A DNA stretch of 64,000 nt from positions 9,735 to 73,734 of the forward strand of contig CAZDQE010000004.1 in the NCBI GenBank assembly GCA_964507395.1, written 5' to 3'. The notes beneath the pieces were generated by a model. It was not told where the DNA came from, made no database searches, and was given only the letters and a program-made list of their open reading frames with translations. Position 1 is the first letter of the stretch; the number at the start of each line of letters is the position of its first letter. Positions 42,739 through 51,967 of this stretch are shown here, in pieces. The translations under genes were made by a program, and so were the position numbers. This DNA is from SIG575 sp964507395. GTDB taxonomy: Bacteria > Bacillota > Clostridia > Oscillospirales > Acutalibacteraceae.

Positions 42739-43566
42739 TTATACTCCTGAATATGCTGAGAAGCCGCCATCAATAGGAATAACTACACCTGTAATAAAGC
42801 TCGAAACACTGTCATCAAGCAGGAATCTCACTGTACCCATAAGCTCATTCGCCTCACCGAATCTTCCCATAGGTGTTGCGTTGAGAATCTTATTTGTTCT
42901 TGCGGTCGGAGTGCCGTCTTCATTAAAAAGAAGTCCCCTGTTCTGATTAGTAACAAAGAATCCGGGAGCAATTGCATTTACTCTTACTCCTGAGTTTGCA
43001 AAATGCACTGCAAGCCACTGTGTAAGGTTTGAAACAGCAGCCTTTGCACCGCTGTAAGCAGGAATTTTTGTAAGAGGAGTATAAGCATTCATTGATGAAA
43101 TGTTAAGAATGCATCCTTTTTCGCCCATTACAAAATCCTTTGCAAAAACCTGTGTCGGAAGAAGGACACCCAGGAAGTTGAGGTCAAATACAAAACTGAT
43201 TCCTTCGCTCTGAAGGTCAAAGAAAGAAACAACATCTTCCTTATCTATATCTTCAGGGTTGAAATATTCATTTGTTGTTGTACCTCTGGGATTATTACCG
43301 CCTGCACCGTTAATGAGTATCTGACACTTGCCAAAAGCTTTGAGAACTTCATTATGAGCGTTTTCAAGGCTTTCTTTGTCAAGAACATTAGTTTTAACAG
43401 CGATGGCTTCACCGCCGTTTGATCTGATTTCAGATGCTAATTTTTCTGCAGTTTCAATATTGATATCAAGAAGTGCGACTTTATGCCCGTCCTTTGCAAG
43501 CTCAACTGCAAAATTTCCGCAGAGGACACCGCCTGCACCCGTAATTACAATTACTTTTGATTCCAT
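42739..43566 (-). CDS. SDR-family D-mannonate oxidoreductase (fructuronate reductase)
   Basis: A 275-aa short-chain dehydrogenase. The cofactor motif TGAGGVLCG (about residues 8-16), NNAG-like INGAGGNNP (about 87-95), catalytic Ser in NISSMNAY and Tyr-x-x-x-Lys in AYSGAKAAV (about 160) are present. This class replaces the long-chain UxuB in Clostridia. Located between uxuA and kdgA, it most likely reduces fructuronate to mannonate (function inferred from position). Confidence 0.88.
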   Translation of the reverse strand: MESKVIVITGAGGVLCGNFAVELAKDGHKVALLDINIETAEKLASEIRSNGGEAIAVKTNVLDKESLENAHNEVLKAFGKCQILINGAGGNNPRGTTTNEYFNPEDIDKEDVVSFFDLQSEGISFVFDLNFLGVLLPTQVFAKDFVMGEKGCILNISSMNAYTPLTKIPAYSGAKAAVSNLTQWLAVHFANSGVRVNAIAPGFFVTNQNRGLLFNEDGTPTARTNKILNATPMGRFGEANELMGTVRFLLDDSVSSFITGVVIPIDGGFSAYSGV

Positions 43567-43578
43567 AATTCTATCTCC

Positions 43579-44619
43579 TTACTTTGACGATTTTTCTACA
43601 GCTTCAATCAGACCTGTAAGATAAGTTGCACCAAGTGCTCTGTCAAACAAGCCGTAACCGTATCTGCCCTTTTCTCCCCAGATCATTCTGCCGTGGTCGG
43701 GACGCACATAGCCTTCAAAGCCGCTGTCATGAAGTGCCTTTACAATTTCATACATGTCAAATGAACCGCATGAACTCGGATGAGCCGTTTCCATAAACTG
43801 TCTGTCACCGAGATGTTTGACATTTCTGAGGTGTGCAAAATGAATTCTGCCCTCATATTTTTTTATCATTTTTACAAGGTCATTCTTTTCGCTTGCCCCG
43901 AGAGAACCGGTGCAGAAAGTAAGACCGTTTGCGGGAGAGTCTACAAGTTTCAGGAATCTGTCAAGATTTTCTTCGTTTGTAATGATTCTGGGAAGCCCGA
44001 AAATACCCCATGGCGGATCATCAGGATGAATAGCCATTTTAACACCTGATTCCTCTGCAACAGGAATAACAGCCTCAAGAAATGTTTTCACATTTTCCCA
44101 AAGCTTTTCTTCTCCAAGCTCCTCATACTGTTTAAGAAGGTCTTTAAGCTGCTCTTTTGTATAGCTTTCGTCCCACCCGGGAAGTGAAAGCTCACTTGTA
44201 AGAGGATTCATAGAAAGAACGGTCTCCTCATCATATGCCAAGCCGTTTGAACCGTCTGCATGAATGTGTTCAAGCTCACTTCTAAGCCAGTCAAAAACAG
44301 GCATGAAGTTGTAGCAGATACATTTAACACCTGCTTCACCGAGCCTTCTGACGTTTTCACAATAGTTTTCAATAAGCTGAGGTGCTTTCTCATTTCCGAG
44401 TTTTATGTCCTCAGGAACAGGAACGCTTTCTACTACCTCAAACTCAAGACCTTTATCGTTAGCCTTTTTCTTAAGTTCGGCAATACTTTCCCTTGACCAG
44501 ACACCGCCCGCAGGAACATCATAAACTGCTGAAACAATGCCTGTCATCATCGGGATTTGTCTGATATGGTCAAGTGTTACCGGGTCACTGTCGCCGTACC
44601 ATCTGAATGTCATTTTCAT
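43579..44619 (-). CDS. uxuA: Mannonate dehydratase
   Basis: A 346-aa UxuA that dehydrates D-mannonate to 2-keto-3-deoxygluconate. Family landmarks are FRWYGDSDPVTLDHIRQIP, CYNFMPVFDW, AIHPDDPPWGIFGLPRI, NGLTFCTGSLG and YVRPDHGRMIW near the C-terminus, which supply metal ligands. The SD AAAGGAG lies before the ATG. Confidence 0.97.
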   Translation of the reverse strand: MKMTFRWYGDSDPVTLDHIRQIPMMTGIVSAVYDVPAGGVWSRESIAELKKKANDKGLEFEVVESVPVPEDIKLGNEKAPQLIENYCENVRRLGEAGVKCICYNFMPVFDWLRSELEHIHADGSNGLAYDEETVLSMNPLTSELSLPGWDESYTKEQLKDLLKQYEELGEEKLWENVKTFLEAVIPVAEESGVKMAIHPDDPPWGIFGLPRIITNEENLDRFLKLVDSPANGLTFCTGSLGASEKNDLVKMIKKYEGRIHFAHLRNVKHLGDRQFMETAHPSSCGSFDMYEIVKALHDSGFEGYVRPDHGRMIWGEKGRYGYGLFDRALGATYLTGLIEAVEKSSK

Positions 44620-44643
44620 GGTCTTTATCTCCTTTTGTATTAA

Positions 44644-46023
44644 TTATTCTTCAAGTTTGCTTTTAATATTATAATAGCAAATTCTTTCTGCAATTTTAAC
44701 CGCGCTTTCAGCAGGGGCAAATTCACCGTTTTCAACAGCTTTTCCAAGTGCGGAAGAAAGAATTCTTCTGAAATAATCATGTCTTGCATAGGAAAGGAAG
44801 CTTCTGCTGTCTGTAAGCATTCCGTAGAATGTACCGATGGCTGCCGTTTCACTGTAAACTTCAATCTGCTTTTTAATGCCGCTTAAATTGTCACAGAACC
44901 ACCATGCAGCACCGAGTGAAACATTTCTGAAAGAACGAATGCCAGTAGCAATTTCGTAGTAAACAGTAGGATTAAGAGTATATACAATTGTGTCAGGAAG
45001 CTTGTCTTCCTGTTCCATTTTATCAAGAAGAGCCGTAATTGCCGATGCCTTAATAGGATTACCGACACAGTCACCGCCAACATCTCTGCCAAGATTTTTG
45101 AAAAGCTTGGTCGAAGCATTTCTCTTAACTGCAAGATGAAGCTGCATAATGAGCTTATGCTTTTTATAAAGACCGCCTAGAAAAACATACAAGTCTGAAA
45201 TAAACGCGTCATATTCTTTCTCGGTGAGAATTTCACCTGCAAGAGCTTTTTTAAAAGCTAAATCCGCCTCTTCTTCACTGCCGATATACTCAGGGAATCT
45301 TTCGATACCTACATCTGTCATATTGCATCCCATTGATGCAAAAAACTCAACCCTGTTTTCAAGTGCTTTTTTGAGAGAAGAAATATCGTTGACTTTGAAG
45401 CCTGAGCACTCAGAAAGTTTCTGAATATATTCTTTATAGCCGTCTGCAGTGTAAAGGAAAAGATTGTCAGTTCTGAAGGAAGGACAAACCTTTGCATTTA
45501 TTGATAAATCCTCTGCAATAAGCTTATGATATTCAAGAGTATCAATTATATCGTCGGTTGTTGCAATATACTCTACGTTTGAATTTGCAATAAGCTTTCT
45601 CGGTGACATAGCGGTCTCTCTGATAACAGCATTTGCCTTATTCCAGATTTCTTCAGCATTTTCAGAAGTGAGAGGTTCATTAATTCCAAAGAACTGCTTC
45701 AACTCCATGTGAGACCAATGATAAAGCGGATTGCCGAGAGCTAATTCAATAGCATCTGCATATTTTAAAAACTTTTCTTTCCATGTTGCATCGCCTGTAA
45801 TATATTTTTCATCAATACCAACACTTCTCATAAGACGCCACTTATAATGGTCGCCGCCGAGCCAGATTTCACCAATGTTATCGAAAGGCTTATCCTCAAA
45901 TATTTCTTTCGGTTGCAGATGACAGTGATAGTCAATTATCGGTAAATCCTTCACATCGTTATAAATTTTTTCTGCCGCGGTGTTTTCGAGAAAAACATTT
46001 TCTCCATAGAAGCTTTTGTTCAA
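44644..46023 (-). CDS. uxaC: Glucuronate (uronate) isomerase
   Basis: A 459-aa TIM-barrel isomerase that interconverts glucuronate and fructuronate. The landmarks are PIIDYHCHLQPKEI (His pair), RLMRSVGI, LHLAVKRNASTKLF and LTDSRSFLSYARHDYFRRILS near the C-terminus. The start is a TTG at 46023 with GGGGAG 6 nt upstream, since no ATG lies in a suitable place. The product is full length. It is 18 nt after the transporter gene. Confidence 0.97.
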   Translation of the reverse strand: MNKSFYGENVFLENTAAEKIYNDVKDLPIIDYHCHLQPKEIFEDKPFDNIGEIWLGGDHYKWRLMRSVGIDEKYITGDATWKEKFLKYADAIELALGNPLYHWSHMELKQFFGINEPLTSENAEEIWNKANAVIRETAMSPRKLIANSNVEYIATTDDIIDTLEYHKLIAEDLSINAKVCPSFRTDNLFLYTADGYKEYIQKLSECSGFKVNDISSLKKALENRVEFFASMGCNMTDVGIERFPEYIGSEEEADLAFKKALAGEILTEKEYDAFISDLYVFLGGLYKKHKLIMQLHLAVKRNASTKLFKNLGRDVGGDCVGNPIKASAITALLDKMEQEDKLPDTIVYTLNPTVYYEIATGIRSFRNVSLGAAWWFCDNLSGIKKQIEVYSETAAIGTFYGMLTDSRSFLSYARHDYFRRILSSALGKAVENGEFAPAESAVKIAERICYYNIKSKLEE

Positions 46024-46041
46024 AGAAAACTCCCCTCTCTA

Positions 46042-47472
46042 TTAGTATTTTCTGCTCAGAAGCTTTTCAGCCTCTTCACGTGTAATTTTTTCTGCATTGC
46101 AGTCAGCCATAACCTGCACATCTTTATCATTTAGCTTGTAGAATTTCCAAATAACCAGACCAATCAAACAACCGATTGCAGGAACCATTACGTAAACAAA
46201 CCAAAGCACATCAAGTGCGTGGGAAGACTGAGTGATGTTTAATGATGACAATTCCTGGAAGTTTTCAACCTCAACAGAAACCCATCCTGTTGATTTAAGA
46301 CCAAGAATGAACATTCCGAGCGCACCTGAAATAGCAGCAGTGAGTTTAACCATAAATGTCTGAATTGCAAAGGTAATACCGTTTGCTTCAATACCGGATG
46401 TGTACTTACCGTATTCTGCACAGTCAGGAGTAAACATAAACATAAGAACACCGTACACGCCCATAGGAACTGCACGAATAGTTGAAAGAATAATGTAAAT
46501 AGCAATATGCTGTTTACCCGCAAGCCAGATAATAACGCTGAGAACTACATTCAGAATGTTACACCACATCATAAGCTTTGTCTTATCAATCTTTTTCAGC
46601 ATTTTTGGGACAAGGAGTGAGAAGATAAGCTGAGGAGCAACACCGATTGCACTGACAACAAGTGCAAAAAGCTCATTATTGAAAATATAATATGAAACAA
46701 AAAGATTAAATGAAGAGCCTACGCTAAATGCGGAATAGAAGAAAAATCCGATGTAATAAATAAGCAGATATTTATTCTTAAACAGATAATTGAACATTTT
46801 TCTGATTGTAAACGCTTCATCATCTACTGAGTTGAACCTCTCCTTGATATTAAACAAAACAGGCACCATTGTCACTACTGCAAAGATGCAGATAACAATT
46901 GCAACAACAGTATAGTTTGAATTTACTTTTTCACTTACAAGAACAGAAGCAATCAGCGTAGTAACTGCAGTACCTACACCGCCCCAGATACTCTTATATG
47001 AAAGCATGCTGTTTCTTTCGTCCATGTTTTTGGTCATAGATGTAATTACACCATAAATCGGCACATCACATAAAGTGTAAGCAGTATCCCAACAGATATA
47101 TGCAACAGCAAACCAGACAAGTTTCAGCGTTTCACCGCTGCTCTTGGGTATAAAGAAAAGAAGCAGTGTTGAAATAGGAATAAGTACAGTCGATATTTTA
47201 AGCCACGGTAAGTATTTTTTACCGCTTTTGAATTTTACCGAATCAAAAATGACACCGAAAATTGCATCATTTACAGCATCCCATACCTTAACCAAAAGCA
47301 TTATTGTACCTGCTTTTGCAAGATTCACTCCCTGGAACATGAGGTATGTTACAAGGAAAGATGAAACAAGAGAATATATTGCATTCTGACCTGCAAAATA
47401 AATGTAATAACTCTTTCGTTCCTTTGAATCAGTTTCCCAACCAAGTGGAGTTTCTTTAAGCTTTTTTAACAT
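46042..47472 (-). CDS. GPH family sugar:cation symporter (probable glucuronide/uronate importer)
   Basis: A 476-aa 12-TM MFS transporter of the glycoside-pentoside-hexuronide family. It shows the family's opening FAGQNAIYSLVSSFLVTYL and VWDAVNDAIFGVIFD (about residues 68-82). The ATG at 47472 is preferred because AGAGGTG lies 8 nt upstream, which makes the gene overlap the GxGYxYP gene by 17 nt. It sits upstream of uxaC and thus most likely imports glucuronate or glucuronides. Confidence 0.9.
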   Translation of the reverse strand: MLKKLKETPLGWETDSKERKSYYIYFAGQNAIYSLVSSFLVTYLMFQGVNLAKAGTIMLLVKVWDAVNDAIFGVIFDSVKFKSGKKYLPWLKISTVLIPISTLLLFFIPKSSGETLKLVWFAVAYICWDTAYTLCDVPIYGVITSMTKNMDERNSMLSYKSIWGGVGTAVTTLIASVLVSEKVNSNYTVVAIVICIFAVVTMVPVLFNIKERFNSVDDEAFTIRKMFNYLFKNKYLLIYYIGFFFYSAFSVGSSFNLFVSYYIFNNELFALVVSAIGVAPQLIFSLLVPKMLKKIDKTKLMMWCNILNVVLSVIIWLAGKQHIAIYIILSTIRAVPMGVYGVLMFMFTPDCAEYGKYTSGIEANGITFAIQTFMVKLTAAISGALGMFILGLKSTGWVSVEVENFQELSSLNITQSSHALDVLWFVYVMVPAIGCLIGLVIWKFYKLNDKDVQVMADCNAEKITREEAEKLLSRKY

Positions 47473-49144
47473 TTTCATTCACCTCTGCATTTTCATGCGG
47501 AACATTTGCTTTTATCATTTCTAAAAGTTCATCAACGGTAACAAGAACAATATCATCATCAAGCTGATTTACAAAATACTCAAGATTTTCTATGCTCATT
47601 GACCATGGGTGAACATTTATAACACTGTACCCGTTTATGGAATGAATATCTGCATCATAACTGTTTACAATCTCTGCCTGTTCATCAATCCATTCTTTAG
47701 TAACTTCATTCATCTGATTACTCGGATGCCAGAGAGAAAGTCTTGCACTGACAAAAGGCTTATCATTCACAAAATAAACTCTGCCTTTGCCGCCGGCGTA
47801 TCTGTCCGGATCAAGATAAATAACACCGCCTTTGATGTTATCGTATCTTGCATAATACTTAAAACTTTCAATCAACCTTGCTTCCTTCAGGGCGTTTTCA
47901 GGAAGGTTATCAAGGAACGAAACATATTCAAGGTTGCTTTTTAACATCAATGATGCCGTAATATCTGTAAATTCAGCTAAAGCTTTATATGGATATTCAG
48001 ACGGATGAATATATCCCGCACCTGAAACACCGGCAATAAAGTAATCGTTTACGGTTGAATCCCCGATTATTCTACTGTAAGTCAGCGGCGACATATCCTG
48101 CAAAATCGGAGGAAAAGTCCATGTCATCGGAAAATCAGTTTCAAGACTCAGCTTCTGATAGTATTCAGAAAAGCCGTTCTGAATCCACTGAACATTATCA
48201 CCGTCGCTGAAAAGCAATGCACAGTAATGTTTAGTTTCGTCAGTATATGTTTTCGTTTCTTTATGTGCCTGTTCAGGCAAATCACATTCAAATGAAGTGA
48301 TAAAACTATTATTGTAGCAGTGGTCAGACGGTATAACAGGGTTACCGTTTTCCGAGGCACCTGTCACGTAGCGCACTTCATCCTTTGCCCAACCTAAAAC
48401 AAGGCAATTATCACCAGCATATTTCAAGACATAATCTCTGAACCATGTGCCGTCTGCATCGTCATCCAGGTAAAAAGTAAAAAATCCCTGTTGAATTGCA
48501 AAATCTCGCAAAGCCTTCATGTTATAATTCTCGTGAACCACGGCATTATAATTGAATTCTTTTTTATATTTATTAAAAAACTTCAACTGAAAGTAAACAT
48601 TATAATCGTCATCTGAAAAATCTTCTTTCAGTTGAAGGCCCGCATCAACGGCAAGCTGTTCAAGACTTTCAGGTACGGCGAGATAACCGTAAATCGTTGA
48701 CAGGTTTGTTGCCATATTAAGTCCTTCACCGCTTTCGCTTTCTCGGTAAAGAACATATCCTGAATCGCCGATATATGATTTGAATTTATCAAGAAGAGAT
48801 TCTACAGTCCAGCGATCTCCGTTTTCATCAGTATAGACAAGAGCTATACCGCTTTTTTCAATTTCTGCGAGATAATAGTCATCAGTCGATACTGTTTTAA
48901 TATAAATAGATGGCGATGTTTTAGCAACTATCCCCTGCAAAGATATCATCAGGTGAGCTTTATCTGTAGTATCAAGTACACTATTGTCAATAACATAAAT
49001 GTTGTCCGGTAAATCATACTTGCTGAAATTCACCGATATCTGCGCCAGTTCATCAGTATTCTTTGTGTCAGGAACTGAAGGTGTAATAATTCCGATAATT
49101 AAAAGAATAATTGACATTAAGAAAGAAGCAAATGAATTTATCAC
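47456..49144 (-). CDS. GxGYxYP-like extracytoplasmic protein of the uronate operon
   Basis: A 562-aa protein with an N-terminal hydrophobic segment (about residues 5-22), hence probably secreted or anchored. It carries a motif VSGAGYIHPSEYP, a variant of the G-x-G-Y-x-Y-P signature that names a putative glycoside-hydrolase family, and acidic stretches such as FSDGDNVQWIQNG and LDDDADGTWFRDYVL. The fold is thought to be TIM-barrel-like; no substrate is established. The GTG at 49144 is used (SD AGGGGTGG, 4 nt upstream); an earlier ATG is inside the promoter. It is the first gene of the operon. Confidence 0.78.
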   Translation of the reverse strand: MINSFASFLMSIILLIIGIITPSVPDTKNTDELAQISVNFSKYDLPDNIYVIDNSVLDTTDKAHLMISLQGIVAKTSPSIYIKTVSTDDYYLAEIEKSGIALVYTDENGDRWTVESLLDKFKSYIGDSGYVLYRESESGEGLNMATNLSTIYGYLAVPESLEQLAVDAGLQLKEDFSDDDYNVYFQLKFFNKYKKEFNYNAVVHENYNMKALRDFAIQQGFFTFYLDDDADGTWFRDYVLKYAGDNCLVLGWAKDEVRYVTGASENGNPVIPSDHCYNNSFITSFECDLPEQAHKETKTYTDETKHYCALLFSDGDNVQWIQNGFSEYYQKLSLETDFPMTWTFPPILQDMSPLTYSRIIGDSTVNDYFIAGVSGAGYIHPSEYPYKALAEFTDITASLMLKSNLEYVSFLDNLPENALKEARLIESFKYYARYDNIKGGVIYLDPDRYAGGKGRVYFVNDKPFVSARLSLWHPSNQMNEVTKEWIDEQAEIVNSYDADIHSINGYSVINVHPWSMSIENLEYFVNQLDDDIVLVTVDELLEMIKANVPHENAEVNENVKKA

Positions 49145-49166
49145 GGAACCACCCCTACATTTATTC

Positions 49167-49195
49167 ATTATAATATAAACTGAAAGTGAAATCAA
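49167..49195 (-). promoter_or_regulatory. Promoter of the hexuronate operon
   Basis: Minus-strand -35 TTGATT (49195-49190), 17-bp spacer, -10 TATAAT (49172-49167), about 23 bp before the GTG start. No clear operator is seen. Confidence 0.7.
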
Positions 49196-49250
49196 TAAAA
49201 ATAATAATTAAATTATGATAAAATTTTGTCTTGTGATTAAAACATAATGA

Positions 49251-49284
49251 AAAAATCCCTCTTGCGGATTGCAAAAGGAATTTT
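49251..49284 (-). terminator. Terminator of the 49337-51181 gene
   Basis: Minus-strand AAAATTCCTTTTGC and GCAAGAGGGATTTT pair imperfectly and run into TTTTTC, 53 nt after the stop. Confidence 0.65.
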
Positions 49285-49336
49285 ATGTGTTTATCGTACA
49301 ATTTTGCTACAGAAAGACAAATTGGAATTTGTTTGT

Positions 49337-51181
49337 TTAAATTTTAAACTCAAAAATAATTTTCCAAAATTCAGAATATCCTTTTGCGCCAAAGATTTTA
49401 ATGAAAGTATCGCTGATAATTTTCAATATTTGTATTAAAACATTATTCAAAATATCTTCAAAGCTGTCTTTCTTTTCTTTTCCGTTTTCGATTTTGTAAA
49501 TCACGGCGTCAAACTCATCGTTTGCGGCATTGAATTCCTCCGTGGGCATATACGTGCTTTCTACTGCCCTGCCCAACTTTTCAAGAGCTGCATTAAAAGC
49601 CGCCGCATCCTCACTGCTGAGTGTTGATGTGTCGAAGTCTTTCCACTCGTTATACTTTGCAACGATTTTCCTTGATGTTCTGGCATAGTTAAACTGCGGA
49701 AATGCCGGATCGGAATATACGTCTTCAAAAGTCGGATCGGTAAGAATTCTGATTGCAAGACGGATTATTACGTCGTTATCTGCTGTGGATTCATGACCTT
49801 GATTTTTGAAATAAAATGTTCTGTCGCACATAATACCCGTTGAAGCATCAATCAGTCTGTCTTCATCAATGTGATTATGTTCGGGATTTGTACAATATGT
49901 ATTTGCCTGCTTATAACCGTCCGCAAGAGGCACGTTGACATTTACCGTCGTTGCACCGAAAGACACGGAATCGCAATGAATAACACCGTCACCGTTTTCG
50001 GTATTCCACGAATCAAATATTTTGTAATTGGCGGCGTTGTAATTAACTATATCAAAGAATTCAACGCCCTTTGACTGTGCATCAAGAATATATTGTCTTG
50101 AATTAAGCTGTGCATTATAGTACCAATCTGTTTGCTCACGGATATAAACATCCTCGGGGTCGCTCAGGAATTTCTCTCTGAGTGCAGGATAATCTCTTGA
50201 CGGAATCAAGCCCCACAGACAGGTTGAATATTCAAGATAGTCTTCAATGAGTCTGTCCACGATTATGTCAAGCATATTGTTGAGGTCAGCCTCAGGGAAA
50301 ATACGCAGAGCGAGATTTATACCATATGCGAGTGCCTGATTATCAGCACCGAGAATCGAGGGAAGCAGATAACCGTAAAGTGCCTCAGGGTCATCAAGAA
50401 AACCGTATCTGTAAATATCACCGAGAACATAAGCACCGTCTGCAGCAGGAACAACATAGCATACCCTGTTGACATCATCGGCAAATTCAAGACCGTTATC
50501 TATATAATACTGCATCAGAGCATTCTGAATTGAGCCGCCCTGACTGAGCGGAACAAGATTCACTTTATCGTGACCGGTTTCTTTTTTAGCAATCTGTATA
50601 AGGTCATAAAGGTCTTTGGCGGCGTCCTTGATGTTTCCGGTATGTATATATGAACAGAAATAAAGATGGTCAAGACCTGCAATATCAACATATAAATCAA
50701 GAGGAACTTTGTTGAGAGCGTAATCTACCTGCTCCTGAGTAAGATTTGCAAAGCTTGTCATATATCTGTCGGGCTGGATATTCTTTATGGGCTTACCGTA
50801 TTGGTCAAGCTCAAGGTTGCCGAGAAGAACCTGACCCGCAACATCAGCAATAGCATTTGCACAGCGATTTTCTTTATCCTGCTGTGTGATGAGCAGTTTT
50901 CCGAGAGGAAGAATGGCTTCTTCAAGTGCGAGCTTCACAATTTCGTCTGTAGGCTCAAGGAAGAACGGTGCAGAATAAGCAGTTCCGTCGGGCTTAAGCA
51001 TATCATTGCCGTTTTCGTCAAGATACATAACATCCGACTGAAAAAGTCCGGGTACAACGATTGACGGACAATGTTCGCAAGTGCATGCACCGTCGGTTTG
51101 TGAAACTGCGTAAACATTAGAAGAAAAAACAACTGCCAACACAAGTGCAACTGCAACAACTCTCAAAAAAATCTTTTTCAT
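49337..51181 (-). CDS. Secreted alpha/beta-hydrolase-fold (lipase/esterase-like) protein
   Basis: A 614-aa protein with a classical signal peptide (positively charged start, hydrophobic to about residue 22, cleavage near VYA-VSQ). After a Cys-rich CTCEHCPSIVVPG strand, a nucleophile-elbow variant VPLSQGGS lies near residue 210 (Ser in L-S-Q-G, where the first Gly of G-x-S-x-G is replaced). Later Asp and His candidates occur in DVNRVCYVVPAADGAY and FYFKNQGHESTADND. The C-terminal 100 residues are helical. An extracellular esterase/lipase-like function is inferred. It has its own promoter and terminator. Confidence 0.7.
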   Translation of the reverse strand: MKKIFLRVVAVALVLAVVFSSNVYAVSQTDGACTCEHCPSIVVPGLFQSDVMYLDENGNDMLKPDGTAYSAPFFLEPTDEIVKLALEEAILPLGKLLITQQDKENRCANAIADVAGQVLLGNLELDQYGKPIKNIQPDRYMTSFANLTQEQVDYALNKVPLDLYVDIAGLDHLYFCSYIHTGNIKDAAKDLYDLIQIAKKETGHDKVNLVPLSQGGSIQNALMQYYIDNGLEFADDVNRVCYVVPAADGAYVLGDIYRYGFLDDPEALYGYLLPSILGADNQALAYGINLALRIFPEADLNNMLDIIVDRLIEDYLEYSTCLWGLIPSRDYPALREKFLSDPEDVYIREQTDWYYNAQLNSRQYILDAQSKGVEFFDIVNYNAANYKIFDSWNTENGDGVIHCDSVSFGATTVNVNVPLADGYKQANTYCTNPEHNHIDEDRLIDASTGIMCDRTFYFKNQGHESTADNDVIIRLAIRILTDPTFEDVYSDPAFPQFNYARTSRKIVAKYNEWKDFDTSTLSSEDAAAFNAALEKLGRAVESTYMPTEEFNAANDEFDAVIYKIENGKEKKDSFEDILNNVLIQILKIISDTFIKIFGAKGYSEFWKIIFEFKI

Positions 51182-51228
51182 TTACACGTCTCCTTTTTAT
51201 TCCGATTCGGTAGCTTGGTATTTAACTA

Positions 51229-51257
51229 ATTCTATCATACCGCACTAAAATTGTCAA
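51229..51257 (-). promoter_or_regulatory. Promoter of the secreted hydrolase gene
   Basis: Minus-strand -35 TTGACA (51257-51252), 17-bp spacer, -10 TAGAAT (51234-51229). Nothing else is evident in the remainder of 51182-51440. Confidence 0.7.
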
Positions 51258-51440
51258 TTATAAATCCAACTTCAACGATAAACACCTGAAGAAGTTGAAG
51301 CTTATATTTTAAAATTGCAGTTCCGGCAAATCGAAATCTGTTTATGTATCCCTACAAATTCTTATTTGTCGAGATGATTTTATCACACTTAATCTGAAAA
51401 TACAATCGTGTTCGGGTGTCACACCTGACAATTATTCATA

Positions 51441-51482
51441 CAAGCGAAAATCCGCTCACTTTCGTGAACGGATTTTCGCTTG
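51441..51482. terminator. Perfect hairpin immediately after tRNA-Gln
   Basis: A 14-bp stem (51441-51454 with 51469-51482) continues with TCAC/GTGA. It overlaps the CA of the encoded CCA end of tRNA-Gln. It lacks a T run, so it may be a processing structure as much as a terminator. Confidence 0.5.
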
Positions 51483-51555
51483 GCTGGGATGGCTGGATTC
51501 GAACCAGCGGATAACGGAGTCAAAGTCCGGTGCCTTACCACTTGGCGACACCCCA
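51481..51555 (-). tRNA. tRNA-Gln (anticodon TTG)
   Basis: The minus strand folds as a cloverleaf. The acceptor TGGGGTG/CATCCCA, D-arm with AAGTGGTAAGGC, anticodon stem CGGAC..GTCCG round TTTGACT (anticodon TTG), T-arm GGTTCGAATCC and encoded CCA are all present. Confidence 0.97.
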
Positions 51556-51585
51556 ACATATAAAATTTAAAAACAGGCAAAAAAA

Positions 51586-51663
51586 TGGGGTGGATGATCG
51601 GGGTCGAACCGACGACCTCCAGGGCCACAACCTGGCACTCTAACCAACTGAGCTACATCCACC
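51586..51663 (-). tRNA. tRNA-His (anticodon GTG)
   Basis: Cloverleaf on the minus strand with acceptor GTGGATG/CATCCAC, an encoded extra G at -1 opposite the discriminator C (the tRNA-His identity mark), anticodon loop TTGTGGC with GTG, T-arm GGTTCGACC and CCA. It precedes tRNA-Gln by 30 nt. Confidence 0.98.
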
Positions 51664-51748
51664 AAATAAAACATATATTTTTGGAATACCCGCCGACAAA
51701 ATCGGAAATTATTGTGGCAATACAAATATTCCGTAAACAACGTACATA

Positions 51749-51777
51749 ATTATAACAGAGATATTTGATTCTGTCAA
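51749..51777 (-). promoter_or_regulatory. Promoter of the tRNA-His/tRNA-Gln unit
   Basis: Minus-strand consensus -35 TTGACA (51777-51772), 17-bp spacer, -10 TATAAT (51754-51749). Perfect boxes suit a stable-RNA promoter. Confidence 0.85.
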
Positions 51778-51902
51778 TAGGAAGTTGACAATTTTTTTCT
51801 TTCAGTTTTAAAAACTTTTTTAACAGTTTTAAACTAAATTTGTGCAAACTAATATAAATTTAATTTTATGTTTGAATTGCCATATATTCTCAGAAATTGT
51901 TG

Positions 51903-51931
51903 TTGACTTTTCAAATTATTCAATATAAAAT
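51903..51931 (+). promoter_or_regulatory. Promoter of the Na/Pi cotransporter gene
   Basis: -35 TTGACT (51903-51908), 17-bp spacer, -10 TAAAAT (51926-51931). Confidence 0.65.
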
Positions 51932-51967
51932 GAACTTGTACCAAATCTTAGAAAAACGGTGATGATT

